A stretch of DNA of 64,000 nt. Source: Ruegeria atlantica. GTDB taxonomy: Bacteria; Pseudomonadota; Alphaproteobacteria; Rhodobacterales; Rhodobacteraceae. The notes below the pieces were generated by a model that worked only from the letters and a program-made list of their open reading frames with translations, had not been told where the DNA came from and did no database searches. The stretch lies in NCBI RefSeq assembly GCF_001458195.1, contig NZ_CYPU01000068.1, forward strand, positions 186,001-250,000. Reading direction: 5' to 3'. Shown here piece by piece: positions 8,100-17,734 of the stretch. The first letter of the stretch is position 1. Each line of letters begins with the position of its first letter. The position numbers and the translations under genes are program-made.

Positions 8100-8552
8100 T
8101 CAGCTTTCTTCCAGATCCGCCGCCAGACGGAACCCGATCCGGTTAGCGGGTTTGTCCTCGACCGATTTGGGCAGGGCCCGCAGCATCACGTTCAACTGGC
8201 TGACATGTTGTACAAGCTGAGTGCGCGCGCCGGTCGCATCGGACCCATAAAAGGTGATGATATCGGGATCAAAATACCCCATCCCCTCGATCCGCATGAC
8301 GCCTGCGTCCCCGCCGGTGAATCCCATCGCAACCTCTTGGTCGCCTGTCAGGGTCTTCTCGAAATTCTGGATATAGAGGATCAGACGTTCATACGCCCAT
8401 TGCGCGGGGCTTTTTGTTTCAACCGGTTTTTGCAACGGACCGGGCAGGTCTTTTGCGCCTGACTTTGCTTCGGGGTCGGAATGCACTTCGTAGCAGCGCG
8501 GCAAAGCTGCGGCTTCGGCGGCCTCGGCCGAGGTTTCGATCTGATCCTGCAT
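8100..8552 (-). CDS. Conserved small protein, probably DUF6173-like
   Basis: The 150-residue protein has no signal peptide or membrane segment. Its core includes AYERLILYIQNFEK, DQEVAMGFTGGDAGVMRIEG and GYFDPDIITFYG, a pattern I associate with a conserved family of unknown function in Rhodobacteraceae (recalled as DUF6173, not checked). The start at 8552 is chosen because AAAGGG lies in the tail of the upstream gene at proper spacing; a longer frame would extend into that gene. Only four bases separate it from the MBL hydrolase stop, so it is the third gene in an acyl-CoA dehydrogenase, MBL hydrolase, DUF unit. Confidence 0.75.
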   Translation of the reverse strand: MQDQIETSAEAAEAAALPRCYEVHSDPEAKSGAKDLPGPLQKPVETKSPAQWAYERLILYIQNFEKTLTGDQEVAMGFTGGDAGVMRIEGMGYFDPDIITFYGSDATGARTQLVQHVSQLNVMLRALPKSVEDKPANRIGFRLAADLEES

Positions 8553-8556
8553 AGCT

Positions 8557-9603
8557 TTACCCTTTGCGCTGAAACTCCCACGCCCCGTCCGCGCGGCGCG
8601 TCCGGGTGACAGCTCCAATGTGGTAAAGATGATTCAGATGTGCAACCGCTTCGACCAGCGCAAGCCCATACTCGCCACCGCTGATCTGCCGTTTGAACAA
8701 GGGCATGAAACATTCGGCAGCGGTCTTGGGCTGGTCCAAATACTTTTCCAAACGATCCAATGCACTGTGGTGGTTGTCGATCAGTTGCCTCATCCGGATG
8801 GGCAGCCCGGTGAATGGCAGCTTGTGCCCGCCCAGCGCAAGATGATCGGGTCGCGCCAGCCCCTGAAGCCGTTCGCAGGCCTCAAGCCATTCAGCAACCG
8901 GATCCGCCAGAGGTTCGGTGACATAGACACCCAGGTTGGGACTGATCGAACTGAGGATCTGATCGCCGGTGACCACCAGATTGTCGTTTCGGCTCCAGAA
9001 CGTGGCGTGTTCTGGTGCATGACCATTGCCCATATGAACATCCCAGTCGCGCCCACCCATGCGGATCACACTGCCTTGCTTGATCCGGGTGAAACCCAGC
9101 GGCATCGGATAAACAGTGTCGCAATAATTGAAGGGGCGCTCGGCCATCCGCTTGGCCAGCACGTCGGGTGCCATTCCTGCACTGCGGTAATAGTCCAGCG
9201 TCTCCTGGGGCCAGCTTTCCTGAACATCCAGTTGTAGCATCCGCGAAAACAGCCAGGCCGTTCGCGACGCCACCAGTTCCACGCCATGTTCGGATTGGAA
9301 CCAACCCGCATTGCCCACGTGATCGGGGTGATGATGAGTCACAACCACCCGCGTGATCGGCTTGCCCGCCAACGGGCCTGCCATCAGCTTTTCCCAGATG
9401 CGCCGTGTTTTGTTCGACGACATTCCTGTGTCGATCACGGTCCAGCCGTCGCCATCGTCCAGCGCGTAAATGTTAACGTGATCCAGCGCCATGGGCAGCG
9501 GCAAACGCATCCACAGAACACCTTCGGCAACCTCGGTCGCCTCGCCCTCGGCTGGAGGCTCAGACCAGGGATATCTGATAGCCAAAGGGGTATCTCCGTC
9601 CAT
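8557..9603 (-). CDS. MBL-fold metallo-hydrolase
   Basis: The 348-residue cytoplasmic protein is a metallo-beta-lactamase-fold hydrolase. THHHPDHVG at residues 89-97 supplies the HxHxDH metal motif; HAPEH and the GDQIL aspartate further on are the remaining ligands expected for a two-metal site. The C-terminal 100 residues resemble the helical extension of glyoxalase-II-like or thioester-hydrolase members. The start overlaps the stop of the acyl-CoA dehydrogenase as TGATG, so the two are coupled. A thioester or ester substrate from the same acyl-CoA pathway is a reasonable inference, but no substrate can be read from sequence. Confidence 0.88.
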   Translation of the reverse strand: MDGDTPLAIRYPWSEPPAEGEATEVAEGVLWMRLPLPMALDHVNIYALDDGDGWTVIDTGMSSNKTRRIWEKLMAGPLAGKPITRVVVTHHHPDHVGNAGWFQSEHGVELVASRTAWLFSRMLQLDVQESWPQETLDYYRSAGMAPDVLAKRMAERPFNYCDTVYPMPLGFTRIKQGSVIRMGGRDWDVHMGNGHAPEHATFWSRNDNLVVTGDQILSSISPNLGVYVTEPLADPVAEWLEACERLQGLARPDHLALGGHKLPFTGLPIRMRQLIDNHHSALDRLEKYLDQPKTAAECFMPLFKRQISGGEYGLALVEAVAHLNHLYHIGAVTRTRRADGAWEFQRKG

Positions 9604-11306
9604 CAGGATACAAACTCCTCGGCGCTGAGCCCGAATACATCATCCGACCCGTTCTGTGCTTGAACAAGCAGTCCGGCATATTCAGGCAGCAGCGCGTTGA
9701 TGTAATACCGGGCCAGTTTAAAGCGCGGGCCACCCGGTTCAGCCAGAGCCGACTGCAGGTGGTAATGTGCACCCAAAACGCGGGCAAAGGCATGCAGATA
9801 GGGCAACGCCCCGGCAAACCGGTTGTTCAAATCAGACTGCGCCACCATCCACTCGGTCGTCTCGCGCAAGCTTTCGGTCGCTTCCCAAACCGGGCCAGCC
9901 AGTTCGGGCATGGTCGCCCGCGCCTGTTCGGCATGATCTTCGATCTCGTCCAGTAGGCGCGAGGCCGCCTCGCCGCCATCCATCATCTTGCGCGCCACCA
10001 AATCCATCGCCTGAATACCGTTGGTGCCTTCGTAGATCGCGGTCACGCGGACGTCGCGGTAATACTGAGCCGCACCGGATTCTTCGATGAAGCCCATACC
10101 GCCGTGGACCTGAACACCGGTCTCAGATACGCGCATTCCCGTCTCGGTGCCAAAAACCTTGCCAATCGGCGTCAAAAGAGCGGCACGAGACATCCAATCA
10201 ACGTCGCCCGTTGCGTTGGCCATATCGATGGCCGCGGCGTTGGCCAGCATAATCGCACGCGCAGCAAAAGTGTCAGCACGCATGCTCATCAACATCCGAC
10301 GCACATCCGCGTGGTCGATAATGGTGCCCGAGGGGGTTTTGCCCTGTTTCCGCTCCAACGCATAGGCCAGCGCGTGCTGATAGGCACCTTCGGCTGCACC
10401 CACACCCTGACCGCCAACACCTAGGCGCGCGTTGTTCATCATGGTGAACATCGCGGCCATGCCGCCATGTTCCTTGCCTACAAGCCAGCCTTTGGCACCG
10501 TCAAACTGCATCACGCAGGTTGGTGAGCCGTGCAGGCCCATCTTGTGCTCAACCGATACGACCTTCAGATCATTGGCCACACCGGGATTGCCGTTCTCAT
10601 CCGGCAGCAGCTTGGGCACCAGGAACAGCGAAATGCCCTTGGTTCCGGGAACGCCATCGGGCAGGCGCGCCAGTACCAAATGGCAGACATTCTCAGCAAA
10701 ATCGTTGTCACCCCATGAGATAAAGATTTTCTGCCCTGTCACAGAAAAGGTGCCATCCCCGTTGGCTTCGGCTTTCGAAGTCAACGCCCCCACATCCGAC
10801 CCGGCCTGTGGTTCGGTCAGGTTCATGGTACCAGACCATTCACCTGCCATCATCTTAGGCAGATACAGCGCCTTGAGCTCATCGCTGGCGTGATGTTCCA
10901 GCGCTTCGATCTGGCCCTGTGTCATCAGCGGCGCAAGTTGCAGCGACAGGCAGGCGGCAGACATCATTTCATTCACGGCGGTGGTCAGCGTCATCGGCAG
11001 ACCCATGCCGCCATAATCCGGATCACCACTCATCCCGACCCAGCCGCCTTCGGCTATGGCTTTCCAGCCACCAGCATACCCGGTCGAGGTACGCAGCACG
11101 CCGTTTTCCAAGCGCGCGGGCTCAAGATCACCGGGGCGTTGCAGAGGGGCCATCACCTCTTCGCACAGTTTTCCGGCTTCGGTCAGAATGGCACTGACCA
11201 CATCGTCGCTGGCTTCCGAGAATTTCTCGGTAGCAGCGATCTTGTCAAAATTAACCGCGTGGCGGAACAAGAATTCATAATCAGAGATTGGGGCGCGATA
11301 TGGCAT
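9603..11306 (-). CDS. Acyl-CoA dehydrogenase, long form (DmdC/FadE-like)
   Basis: The 567-residue flavoenzyme is of the long acyl-CoA dehydrogenase type. Visible features are the N-terminal helical domain, TEPQAGSDVGAL and SVTGQKIFISWGDND in the FAD and substrate region, RLGVGGQGVGAAEGAYQHALAYALERKQG, and VHGGMGFIEESGAAQYYRD followed by IYEGTNGIQAMDLVARK. A C-terminal extension follows. Roseobacters use members of this family, DmdC, to oxidise methylmercaptopropionyl-CoA during DMSP breakdown. Whether this copy does that or handles fatty acyl-CoA cannot be decided here. AGAGGG precedes the ATG. It heads the transcript with the MBL hydrolase. Confidence 0.92.
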   Translation of the reverse strand: MPYRAPISDYEFLFRHAVNFDKIAATEKFSEASDDVVSAILTEAGKLCEEVMAPLQRPGDLEPARLENGVLRTSTGYAGGWKAIAEGGWVGMSGDPDYGGMGLPMTLTTAVNEMMSAACLSLQLAPLMTQGQIEALEHHASDELKALYLPKMMAGEWSGTMNLTEPQAGSDVGALTSKAEANGDGTFSVTGQKIFISWGDNDFAENVCHLVLARLPDGVPGTKGISLFLVPKLLPDENGNPGVANDLKVVSVEHKMGLHGSPTCVMQFDGAKGWLVGKEHGGMAAMFTMMNNARLGVGGQGVGAAEGAYQHALAYALERKQGKTPSGTIIDHADVRRMLMSMRADTFAARAIMLANAAAIDMANATGDVDWMSRAALLTPIGKVFGTETGMRVSETGVQVHGGMGFIEESGAAQYYRDVRVTAIYEGTNGIQAMDLVARKMMDGGEAASRLLDEIEDHAEQARATMPELAGPVWEATESLRETTEWMVAQSDLNNRFAGALPYLHAFARVLGAHYHLQSALAEPGGPRFKLARYYINALLPEYAGLLVQAQNGSDDVFGLSAEEFVS

Positions 11307-11443
11307 GTCTTCCCTCTAGGCTGTCTGATTGCGTTTACGCCGACGGGCTTGGAATTTCCACCGCCCACCTTTATGCATCTGGGTTCCACCGAATAGGTAT
11401 CGGTCCAAATGCTATACGCAATCAAAACGCGGCGTCACCACCA

Positions 11444-12394
11444 ATGATCCCCAACGGCACTCTGACATTAAACGCCGATCCTGCCGGAATTGCGCAGGCG
11501 GCAGACCTGCTGCGGCAAGGCCTTCTGGTGGCTTTCCCGACAGAGACGGTCTACGGCTTGGGCGGGGATGCCCGTAACGGAGAAGCGGTGGCAAGCATCT
11601 ATGCCGCCAAGGGACGACCCAGCTTCAACCCGTTGATTGCGCATGTGGCCTCGATTGAAGCCGCCCAGCGGTTCGTGACATGGTCCGATCAGGCCGAGGC
11701 CTTAGTGGCCGCGTTCTGGCCCGGACCGCTGACTCTGGTTCTGCCACTGCGACCGGATCACGGGATTTCATCGCTGGTGACAGCCGGGCTGGACACTCTC
11801 GCCGTGCGAGTGCCAGCCCACCCTGCGGCCCGTGCGCTACTGTCCGAATTCGACGGCCCGGTCGCCGCGCCATCTGCCAATCCGTCCGGGCAAATCAGCC
11901 CGACCACAGCCGCGCACGTCCTGTCCGGCCTGAATGGGCGCATCGCTGCGGTGCTGGATGATGGGCCTTGCGGGGTCGGTTTGGAAAGCACCATCGTGGG
12001 CCTTGCGGGCGAGCCTGCCCTTTTGCGCCCCGGCGGCGTTTCGCTGGAACAGATCGAGGTGGTTCTGGATACTCAGCTGCACCACCACCAGCCGGGTGAT
12101 GCGCTGAACGCGCCAGGCCAGCTGCAATCGCATTATGCTCCGGATGCGCCCGTTCGTCTGAACGCCAGCACCGCCCAAGGCGATGAAGTTCTACTGGGGT
12201 TTGGCCCGGTGGACTGCGATCTGAACCTGTCAGCGAAAGGTGATCTTGCCGAGGCCGCTGCCAACCTGTTCGCCGCACTGCACACCCTGAATGACACCGG
12301 CAGACCAATTGCGGTGACCCAAATTCCCGAACATGATTTGGGTGCGGCCATTAACGACCGTCTGCGCCGCGCTGCCGCCCCGCGTAACGGCTGA
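11444..12394 (+). CDS. tsaC: L-threonylcarbamoyladenylate synthase (Sua5/TsaC type)
   Basis: The enzyme makes threonylcarbamoyl-AMP from threonine, bicarbonate and ATP for the t6A37 modification of ANN-decoding tRNAs. The 316-residue protein has the YrdC domain at about residues 10-190, with FPTETVYGLGGDA, AAKGRPSFNPLIAHV and APSANPSGQISPT. A C-terminal Sua5 domain follows, so it is the long Sua5 form. The ATG at 11444 has no good ribosome site; a TATACG hexamer at 11413-11418 could give a short-leader transcript. It diverges from the acyl-CoA dehydrogenase. Its stop and the stop of yqgE abut in TGATCA. Confidence 0.92.
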   Translation: MIPNGTLTLNADPAGIAQAADLLRQGLLVAFPTETVYGLGGDARNGEAVASIYAAKGRPSFNPLIAHVASIEAAQRFVTWSDQAEALVAAFWPGPLTLVLPLRPDHGISSLVTAGLDTLAVRVPAHPAARALLSEFDGPVAAPSANPSGQISPTTAAHVLSGLNGRIAAVLDDGPCGVGLESTIVGLAGEPALLRPGGVSLEQIEVVLDTQLHHHQPGDALNAPGQLQSHYAPDAPVRLNASTAQGDEVLLGFGPVDCDLNLSAKGDLAEAAANLFAALHTLNDTGRPIAVTQIPEHDLGAAINDRLRRAAAPRNG

Positions 12395-12949
12395 TCAGGC
12401 GCGTCCGGACTCGGCAGACAGGATCAAGGGGTCAACGCCTAAAGTCGCAAGCGCATCTCCCCATTTCTCATCATCGGCTACATCGAAGACCAGCTTGGAC
12501 GACGCCTCGGTCGTGAGCCAGCCGTTCATCGCGATCTCATCCTCAAGCTGACCAGGTCCCCAACCCGAATAGCCCAGCACCAAAGTGGAGTTCAAAGGCC
12601 CGCGCCCCGAGGCAAGATCCTCTAGGATGTCCAGCGTTGCCGTCATGCTGAACTCATCCGTGATGTGCATGGAATGCAGGTTCGCCTCGTAATCCGAGCT
12701 GTGCAGGACAAAACCACGCGACATCTCGACCGGACCGCCGAAATGGACCAAACGTTCACCCACAACCGGAATCCGGCAGGGGATGTTGAGCTGACTCAAC
12801 AGAGTTTTCAGCCGCAGATCCGAAGGTTTGTTAATAATCAACCCCATAGCACCATCTTCGCCATGGCTGCACAGGTACACCACCGAATGATCAAAACGCG
12901 GATCGCCCATGCCAGGCATCGCAATCAACAGTTTTCCGGTAAGATCCAT
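12395..12949 (-). CDS. yqgE: YqgE/AlgH family protein (UPF0301)
   Basis: The 184-residue cytoplasmic protein belongs to the widespread YqgE/AlgH family, whose molecular function is not settled. Landmarks are the N-terminal LTGKLLIAMPGMGDPRFDHSVVYLCSHGEDGAMGLIINK run (read in segments), VHFGGPVEMSRGFVLHS and LVLGYSGWGPGQLEDEI. The length is normal. It converges on tsaC with no base between the two stop codons, so the two transcripts must overlap. The neighbour on its 5' side is a divergent periplasmic protein. Confidence 0.92.
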   Translation of the reverse strand: MDLTGKLLIAMPGMGDPRFDHSVVYLCSHGEDGAMGLIINKPSDLRLKTLLSQLNIPCRIPVVGERLVHFGGPVEMSRGFVLHSSDYEANLHSMHITDEFSMTATLDILEDLASGRGPLNSTLVLGYSGWGPGQLEDEIAMNGWLTTEASSKLVFDVADDEKWGDALATLGVDPLILSAESGRA

Positions 12950-13094
12950 GGGCCGACATCTCTTATCAGGTATGCTTCAACAATGACCCTTGGTCACCCG
13001 GATTGGCAAGGGATCAGCGCACATTTCCGCAGATTTCATCCCGGTTACCGGAACGTGACTTGGATTCTGTGCCGCAACCGCGCATTTATGAACC

Positions 13095-13901
13095 ATGAGC
13101 GTAAAAAATGTATTACCAGCAATCGCCATAACCTTTGGTCTGGCCTTACCTGCAACAGCGCAGGTCAACGGCCCCATTGCCGCTTTGGATATTCTGGATG
13201 GCGGACGCACCGCTAAAGGAACGTACCTCAGCGCCGTGCGTGTGACGCTGCAGGACGGTTGGAAAACCTATTGGCGTGCGCCGGGGGATGCTGGCATTCC
13301 GCCGCAATTCGACTGGAACCGTTCGAACAACGTCGGGGATGTGTCGATTACATGGCCCGCACCCAGTGTTTTTGACCAGAACGGATTGCAATCAATCGGC
13401 TACGAAAACCAACTGGTTTTGCCAGTCGAGATCACGCCGAAAAACCCGGCCAAGCCCGTACGCCTGCAGGGAACGATGGATCTGGGCGTCTGCAAGGATG
13501 TTTGCATCCCGGAACAGCTGGATTTCGACCACACGCTGAACGCAGACGCCGGGCGCAACCCCACCATCGCCGCTGCACTGGCACAAAGGCCCTTTTCCGA
13601 ACACGAGGCCAGAGTGGCCCAAACCACCTGTCACCTCTCACCCACATCAGACGGGATGAAGATCGAGGCCCGGGTGACCATGCCCTCGGCAGGCGGTCGC
13701 GAGGTGGCCGTGATCGAGCCGGGGAACCCGGCGCTCTGGGCTTCGCAGACCGAGACGACGCGAACCGGCAACACTCTGATCGCAACCTCTGAGGTGATTA
13801 ATGCATCCGGTGGACCGTTTGCGCTGGATCGGTCGGAAATTCGGATCACCGTGTTGGGTGCAAATCACGCAGTCGACATTCGGGGATGCAGCGCAAGCTA
13901 A
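13095..13901 (+). CDS. Periplasmic DsbD-alpha-like protein
   Basis: The 268-residue protein starts with a signal peptide cut near ATAQ (residues 20-23). The mature part matches the N-terminal domain found in DsbD-type thiol:disulfide interchange proteins: [31 protein letters not shown], read in pieces, then a [11 protein letters not shown] strand and the [14 protein letters not shown] loop. The loop has a C-x3-C pair; more cysteines occur in TTCHLS and near the C-terminus. The membrane and thioredoxin-like parts of DsbD are absent, so it must work alone or with a partner elsewhere. It is followed 13 bases later by a Nudix gene on the same strand. Confidence 0.82.
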   Translation: MSVKNVLPAIAITFGLALPATAQVNGPIAALDILDGGRTAKGTYLSAVRVTLQDGWKTYWRAPGDAGIPPQFDWNRSNNVGDVSITWPAPSVFDQNGLQSIGYENQLVLPVEITPKNPAKPVRLQGTMDLGVCKDVCIPEQLDFDHTLNADAGRNPTIAAALAQRPFSEHEARVAQTTCHLSPTSDGMKIEARVTMPSAGGREVAVIEPGNPALWASQTETTRTGNTLIATSEVINASGGPFALDRSEIRITVLGANHAVDIRGCSAS

Positions 13902-13914
13902 GCCCGGTGATTTC

Positions 13915-14334
13915 ATGACACAAACTCCAAAAATCGGCGCTTTGGCAGTAGTCCTGCATCAGGACCAAGTGCTGCTGGTTCAACGCAGCAAGCAACCCGA
14001 TGCTGGCCTGTGGGGCTTTCCCGGTGGCCATGTGGAATGGGGCGAGACTGTTCTGCAAGCCGCGCAAAGAGAGCTGCGCGAAGAAACCTCGGTCATTGCA
14101 GACCCTCAGCACTACTTAGACAATCTTGATTTGCTGCGCTGGAACGAAAACGGCGACGTCCAGACACACTACCTGCTGGTAGGCGTGGCCTGTCAGTATC
14201 AAACCGGCGACCCCATTGCAGGTGACGACGCGCTCGATGCGCGTTGGTTCCCTGTGGATCAGATCCGCCGCGGCGAACTAGAGATGAGCAACCGTGTCAT
14301 CGATCTGCTGGAAACCGCCCTGCGCCGGACTTAG
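13915..14334 (+). CDS. Nudix hydrolase
   Basis: The 139-residue enzyme carries a Nudix box at about residues 41-63, [14 protein letters not shown] followed by RELREETSV; the last glycine of the consensus is serine here. Members hydrolyse nucleoside diphosphates linked to another group; the [11 protein letters not shown] form is common in ADP-ribose or nucleotide-cleaning enzymes, but the substrate cannot be assigned. The start at 13915 is the first ATG after the DsbD-alpha-like stop, 13 bases away, and sits directly before the conserved [18 protein letters not shown] strand. The 3' end overlaps the RND gene by 4 bases convergently. Confidence 0.9.
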   Translation: MTQTPKIGALAVVLHQDQVLLVQRSKQPDAGLWGFPGGHVEWGETVLQAAQRELREETSVIADPQHYLDNLDLLRWNENGDVQTHYLLVGVACQYQTGDPIAGDDALDARWFPVDQIRRGELEMSNRVIDLLETALRRT

Positions 14335-17300
14335 GTCGCGGGCCTTTTGAGCCGGGTATAAAGCAAGCCAGAGACTGCCACGCTGAGGAACAGTATCAGC
14401 GCGGCACCTGTAACGAATGCGCCCAAGCCCATCCGAAGAATAGCCATGCCATCCTCGCCCGCATAAAGCCCGGACAAGAACCCGATGGGCGCGCCGTAAA
14501 TTGCGGGCCACACCATCGTGACCGTAAACCATGAAAGCAGGGCGAGGCCCGAACACGCCAACGTCCCCTGCACCACACGGTCCGGGGCACGTGCCGCCCG
14601 ACGCATCGCGGTCATTGGGCGAGACAGATCGTTCAGAATGGCAAGCAACGCCGGGACTAGCAGCAGGACCAGCAACATTCCAAAGCCCAGCCCATAGACC
14701 AAAGTAATGACTGTGGGTTTAAGAAACTGCGCCTGCTGCGACCCTTCATACAGTAACGGGGTCAGCCCCAGAACCGTGGTCAGCGTCGTCAGCATCACAG
14801 GCCGCAACCGGTCTGCGGTGCCTTCAACTATCGAAGGCACAAGCCCGCGCTCTTTCTGGTAATCGTCGATGGTCGTCACCAAAACAATCGAATCGTTGAT
14901 TATGATCCCCGTCATCCCCAGCAGACCGACGACCGTGAACATGCTTAGCGGAACTTCCCACAGGTAGTGCCCCCAGATCGCGCCGACCAACCCAAATGGG
15001 ATAATCGCCATCACCACCAGTGGCCGCGTCCAGCTGGCAAACACCCAGGCCAGTACAAGATAGATACCCGTCAGGCACAGAATCAAGCCGGTGCGCGCCT
15101 CGGACAGGAACTCGTCTTCCTGTTCGCTCAGACCGGCCATCCGCCATTCGACCTGTCGTTCCGAGGCGATTTTCGGCAGGATTTCCTCGCCCATGGCACG
15201 TGCAATCTCAGCCGCGCGCGTCGGGTCATCTTCCGAGATGTCGCCATTCACCGATATCACCCGCAGGCCATTTTCGCGCCGGACGGTCGAGAAGCCGGAC
15301 TTTCGCTCGACCGACACGATATCGGCCAACGGCACATACACTCCATCGGGTGTTCGCATCAGAGTGCGCTCCAGGAAATCGGCGGTCAGCTCTCCTTCGG
15401 GCAGTTCAACCCTGATCTCGGCACTGCGCGGGCCATCCGGGAAGGTCGCCGCCTCGATCCCGTTTAACCGGTCACGCAACACGCGTCCCAGCATTTCGAT
15501 CCTGAACCCCAGCGACTGACCCTGCGCTGTCAGGTCCAGAATGTACTCTTCCTTGTCATAGGCAAGATTGTCTTCCAGCGCCGAAACTTCAGGATATTTT
15601 GAAAGCTCGGTCTGCAAATCCTCTGATGCGGATTTGAGCGTATTCACATCCGCGCCATAGAACTGAACGTCAATGGCATCGCCACCCGGCCCAGAGCGCC
15701 ATCCCCGGAAGCTAAGCAGTTCAACCTTCGGGTGGCGCGGTACAAAATCCTGCAACTCACCCACAAACTCAAAGCTGGAATAGGGGCGCAGATCCGCGTC
15801 GATCAACTCGATGGAAATACCACCCAGCAAATCTGCGTCTTTTCCATCAGCGGCGGCCAATCCCCATCCTGCGGACCCGCCAACCTCGGCCAGCACGTAG
15901 TCGATCGGGTTACGACCGTGGCGTTCTTCATAGATCTGGCCCAGCTCTTCGGTCGCACGCTGCAGCTCATGCATCATGGCCACAGTCTCGGCGCGGGTGG
16001 CACCTTCGACCATTATGAAGTTGCCCGTGACCGAGCCGCGCTCGGGCGCGTTAAAGAACCGCCAGTTCACATCACCTCGAATGAACAGGGCAACTTGGCT
16101 GGCCAGGATCACCACCATCATGGCAACCACCACATAGCGTGCCCAGACAACCCAGGCGATCAGCGGTCGGAACAGATGATCCCGTACCCAGCGGAACCCG
16201 CGATTGACCACGCGGTTGGGCAGATCATACCAGTGCTCTTTCGTGGAATGCGCGATGGCATGCGCCATATGGTTCGGCAGGATCAGGAAGCATTCGATCA
16301 GCGACGCAATCAAAACCGCGATAACGGTAAAGGGGATGTCGCGGATCAACTCTCCGAACCGGCCGCCGACAAGGGTCAGGCCAAAAAAGGCGATCACTGT
16401 CGTCAGAGTCGCCGCAAAGACCGGCATCGCCATGCGCCGCGCCGCGCGTTCAGCGGCCACCATTGGGGCCTCACCTAATCGGCGCGCGCGAAAATCGGCA
16501 TGCTCACCTACGACGATGGCGTCATCCACAACAATGCCCAGCGTGATAATCAGGCCGAACAGGGACACCATGTTGATGGACAGCCCGCCGATATACATGA
16601 AGGCAATCGCGGCAGACATGGCAACCGGAATACCTGCTGCGACCCAAAAGGCGATCCGCGCATTCAGGAACAGAAACAGAAGACAGACCACAAGGCCCAA
16701 GCCAACAAGGCCGTTGTCGACCAGAATATCCAGACGGTCGGTGATCGCCTGAGCGCGGGTTCTGATCAGCTCGATCGTCACGCCTTCGGGAACGCTGGCC
16801 TGCATTTCCGTCACAACGTCTTCGACCGCGTGCTGGATTTCAATCGCGTCACCCAGGTTTGAGCGATCTACGCGGACCGACATTGCCGGGTTTTCGCCCA
16901 CGAAGTAGCTGCGATTGCGATTGACCCCCTCCACACGGATCTGCGCTACATCGCCCACCAGCAACTTGGATCCGTCCGCAAAATTGCGCAGGGCGATACC
17001 TTCGATTTCTTCGGGTGTGCGCTTTTCCGTACCCGTGCGAATACGGGCATTCGCGCCGGTCACATCACCTGCTGGGTTTGCGTTGACCTCGGCCGCGACA
17101 GCTGATGCGACCTCGGACAGGGTGATGTCGTTGGCAATCAGTTGGGCGGTCGGTATCTCGACCACGATGCGCGGCGCAGCAAGCCCCCGAATCGTGGTAC
17201 GGGTAACCCCGACTGCGAAAAGACGGTTGATCAACTCGTCCGTGAACTTGGCCAGCTGATCAGGATCGACAGGCCCGGTGACAACCACGTCTGTAACCCG

Positions 17301-17729
17301 GTCCCGCCAGGCACCCCGCCGGATTGTTGGTTCTTCGGCATCGTCGGGCAGACTGGTGACACTGTCGACGGCAGTCCGGACCTCCTCAACTGCGCGGGAC
17401 ATGTCCCAATTCGGCTCGAACTCCAGCCGAATGCTGGCGCGCCCCTCGCGCGAGGTCGCTTCGGTGCTGGCGACACCCTCGACCGCCAGCAAGGCGGGCT
17501 CAAGCACCTGAATGATTCCGTTGTCCACATCTTCGGGACCAGCCCCATCCCAGTCCACACTCACGTCGACACGTTCCAGAACCACATCGGGAAAGAACTG
17601 CGCCCGCATATTCGGGATTGCCGCCGCACCCAGTACCAGCATCACCAGCAGCAGCAGGTTTGCCACCGTTTTGTGACGCGTGAAGTAACTGAGGATGCCG
17701 CCTGCCGCGCTGGGGATCTCGCGCATCAT
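14331..17729 (-). CDS. RND-family efflux pump, inner-membrane permease
   Basis: The 1132-residue protein is a full-length RND transporter of the AcrB/MMPL-HAE1 class that exports compounds with proton energy. It has the N-terminal helix followed by a large periplasmic loop starting at [23 protein letters not shown]. Helix TM4 carries the paired aspartates in [17 protein letters not shown], needed for proton relay. A second periplasmic loop and the C-terminal helix bundle ([15 protein letters not shown]) complete the duplicated architecture. It follows its adaptor gene by five bases. No outer-membrane channel gene is next to it. Substrates are unknown. Confidence 0.93.
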   Translation of the reverse strand: MMREIPSAAGGILSYFTRHKTVANLLLLVMLVLGAAAIPNMRAQFFPDVVLERVDVSVDWDGAGPEDVDNGIIQVLEPALLAVEGVASTEATSREGRASIRLEFEPNWDMSRAVEEVRTAVDSVTSLPDDAEEPTIRRGAWRDRVTDVVVTGPVDPDQLAKFTDELINRLFAVGVTRTTIRGLAAPRIVVEIPTAQLIANDITLSEVASAVAAEVNANPAGDVTGANARIRTGTEKRTPEEIEGIALRNFADGSKLLVGDVAQIRVEGVNRNRSYFVGENPAMSVRVDRSNLGDAIEIQHAVEDVVTEMQASVPEGVTIELIRTRAQAITDRLDILVDNGLVGLGLVVCLLFLFLNARIAFWVAAGIPVAMSAAIAFMYIGGLSINMVSLFGLIITLGIVVDDAIVVGEHADFRARRLGEAPMVAAERAARRMAMPVFAATLTTVIAFFGLTLVGGRFGELIRDIPFTVIAVLIASLIECFLILPNHMAHAIAHSTKEHWYDLPNRVVNRGFRWVRDHLFRPLIAWVVWARYVVVAMMVVILASQVALFIRGDVNWRFFNAPERGSVTGNFIMVEGATRAETVAMMHELQRATEELGQIYEERHGRNPIDYVLAEVGGSAGWGLAAADGKDADLLGGISIELIDADLRPYSSFEFVGELQDFVPRHPKVELLSFRGWRSGPGGDAIDVQFYGADVNTLKSASEDLQTELSKYPEVSALEDNLAYDKEEYILDLTAQGQSLGFRIEMLGRVLRDRLNGIEAATFPDGPRSAEIRVELPEGELTADFLERTLMRTPDGVYVPLADIVSVERKSGFSTVRRENGLRVISVNGDISEDDPTRAAEIARAMGEEILPKIASERQVEWRMAGLSEQEDEFLSEARTGLILCLTGIYLVLAWVFASWTRPLVVMAIIPFGLVGAIWGHYLWEVPLSMFTVVGLLGMTGIIINDSIVLVTTIDDYQKERGLVPSIVEGTADRLRPVMLTTLTTVLGLTPLLYEGSQQAQFLKPTVITLVYGLGFGMLLVLLLVPALLAILNDLSRPMTAMRRAARAPDRVVQGTLACSGLALLSWFTVTMVWPAIYGAPIGFLSGLYAGEDGMAILRMGLGAFVTGAALILFLSVAVSGLLYTRLKRPAT

Positions 17730-17734
17730 GGCGC

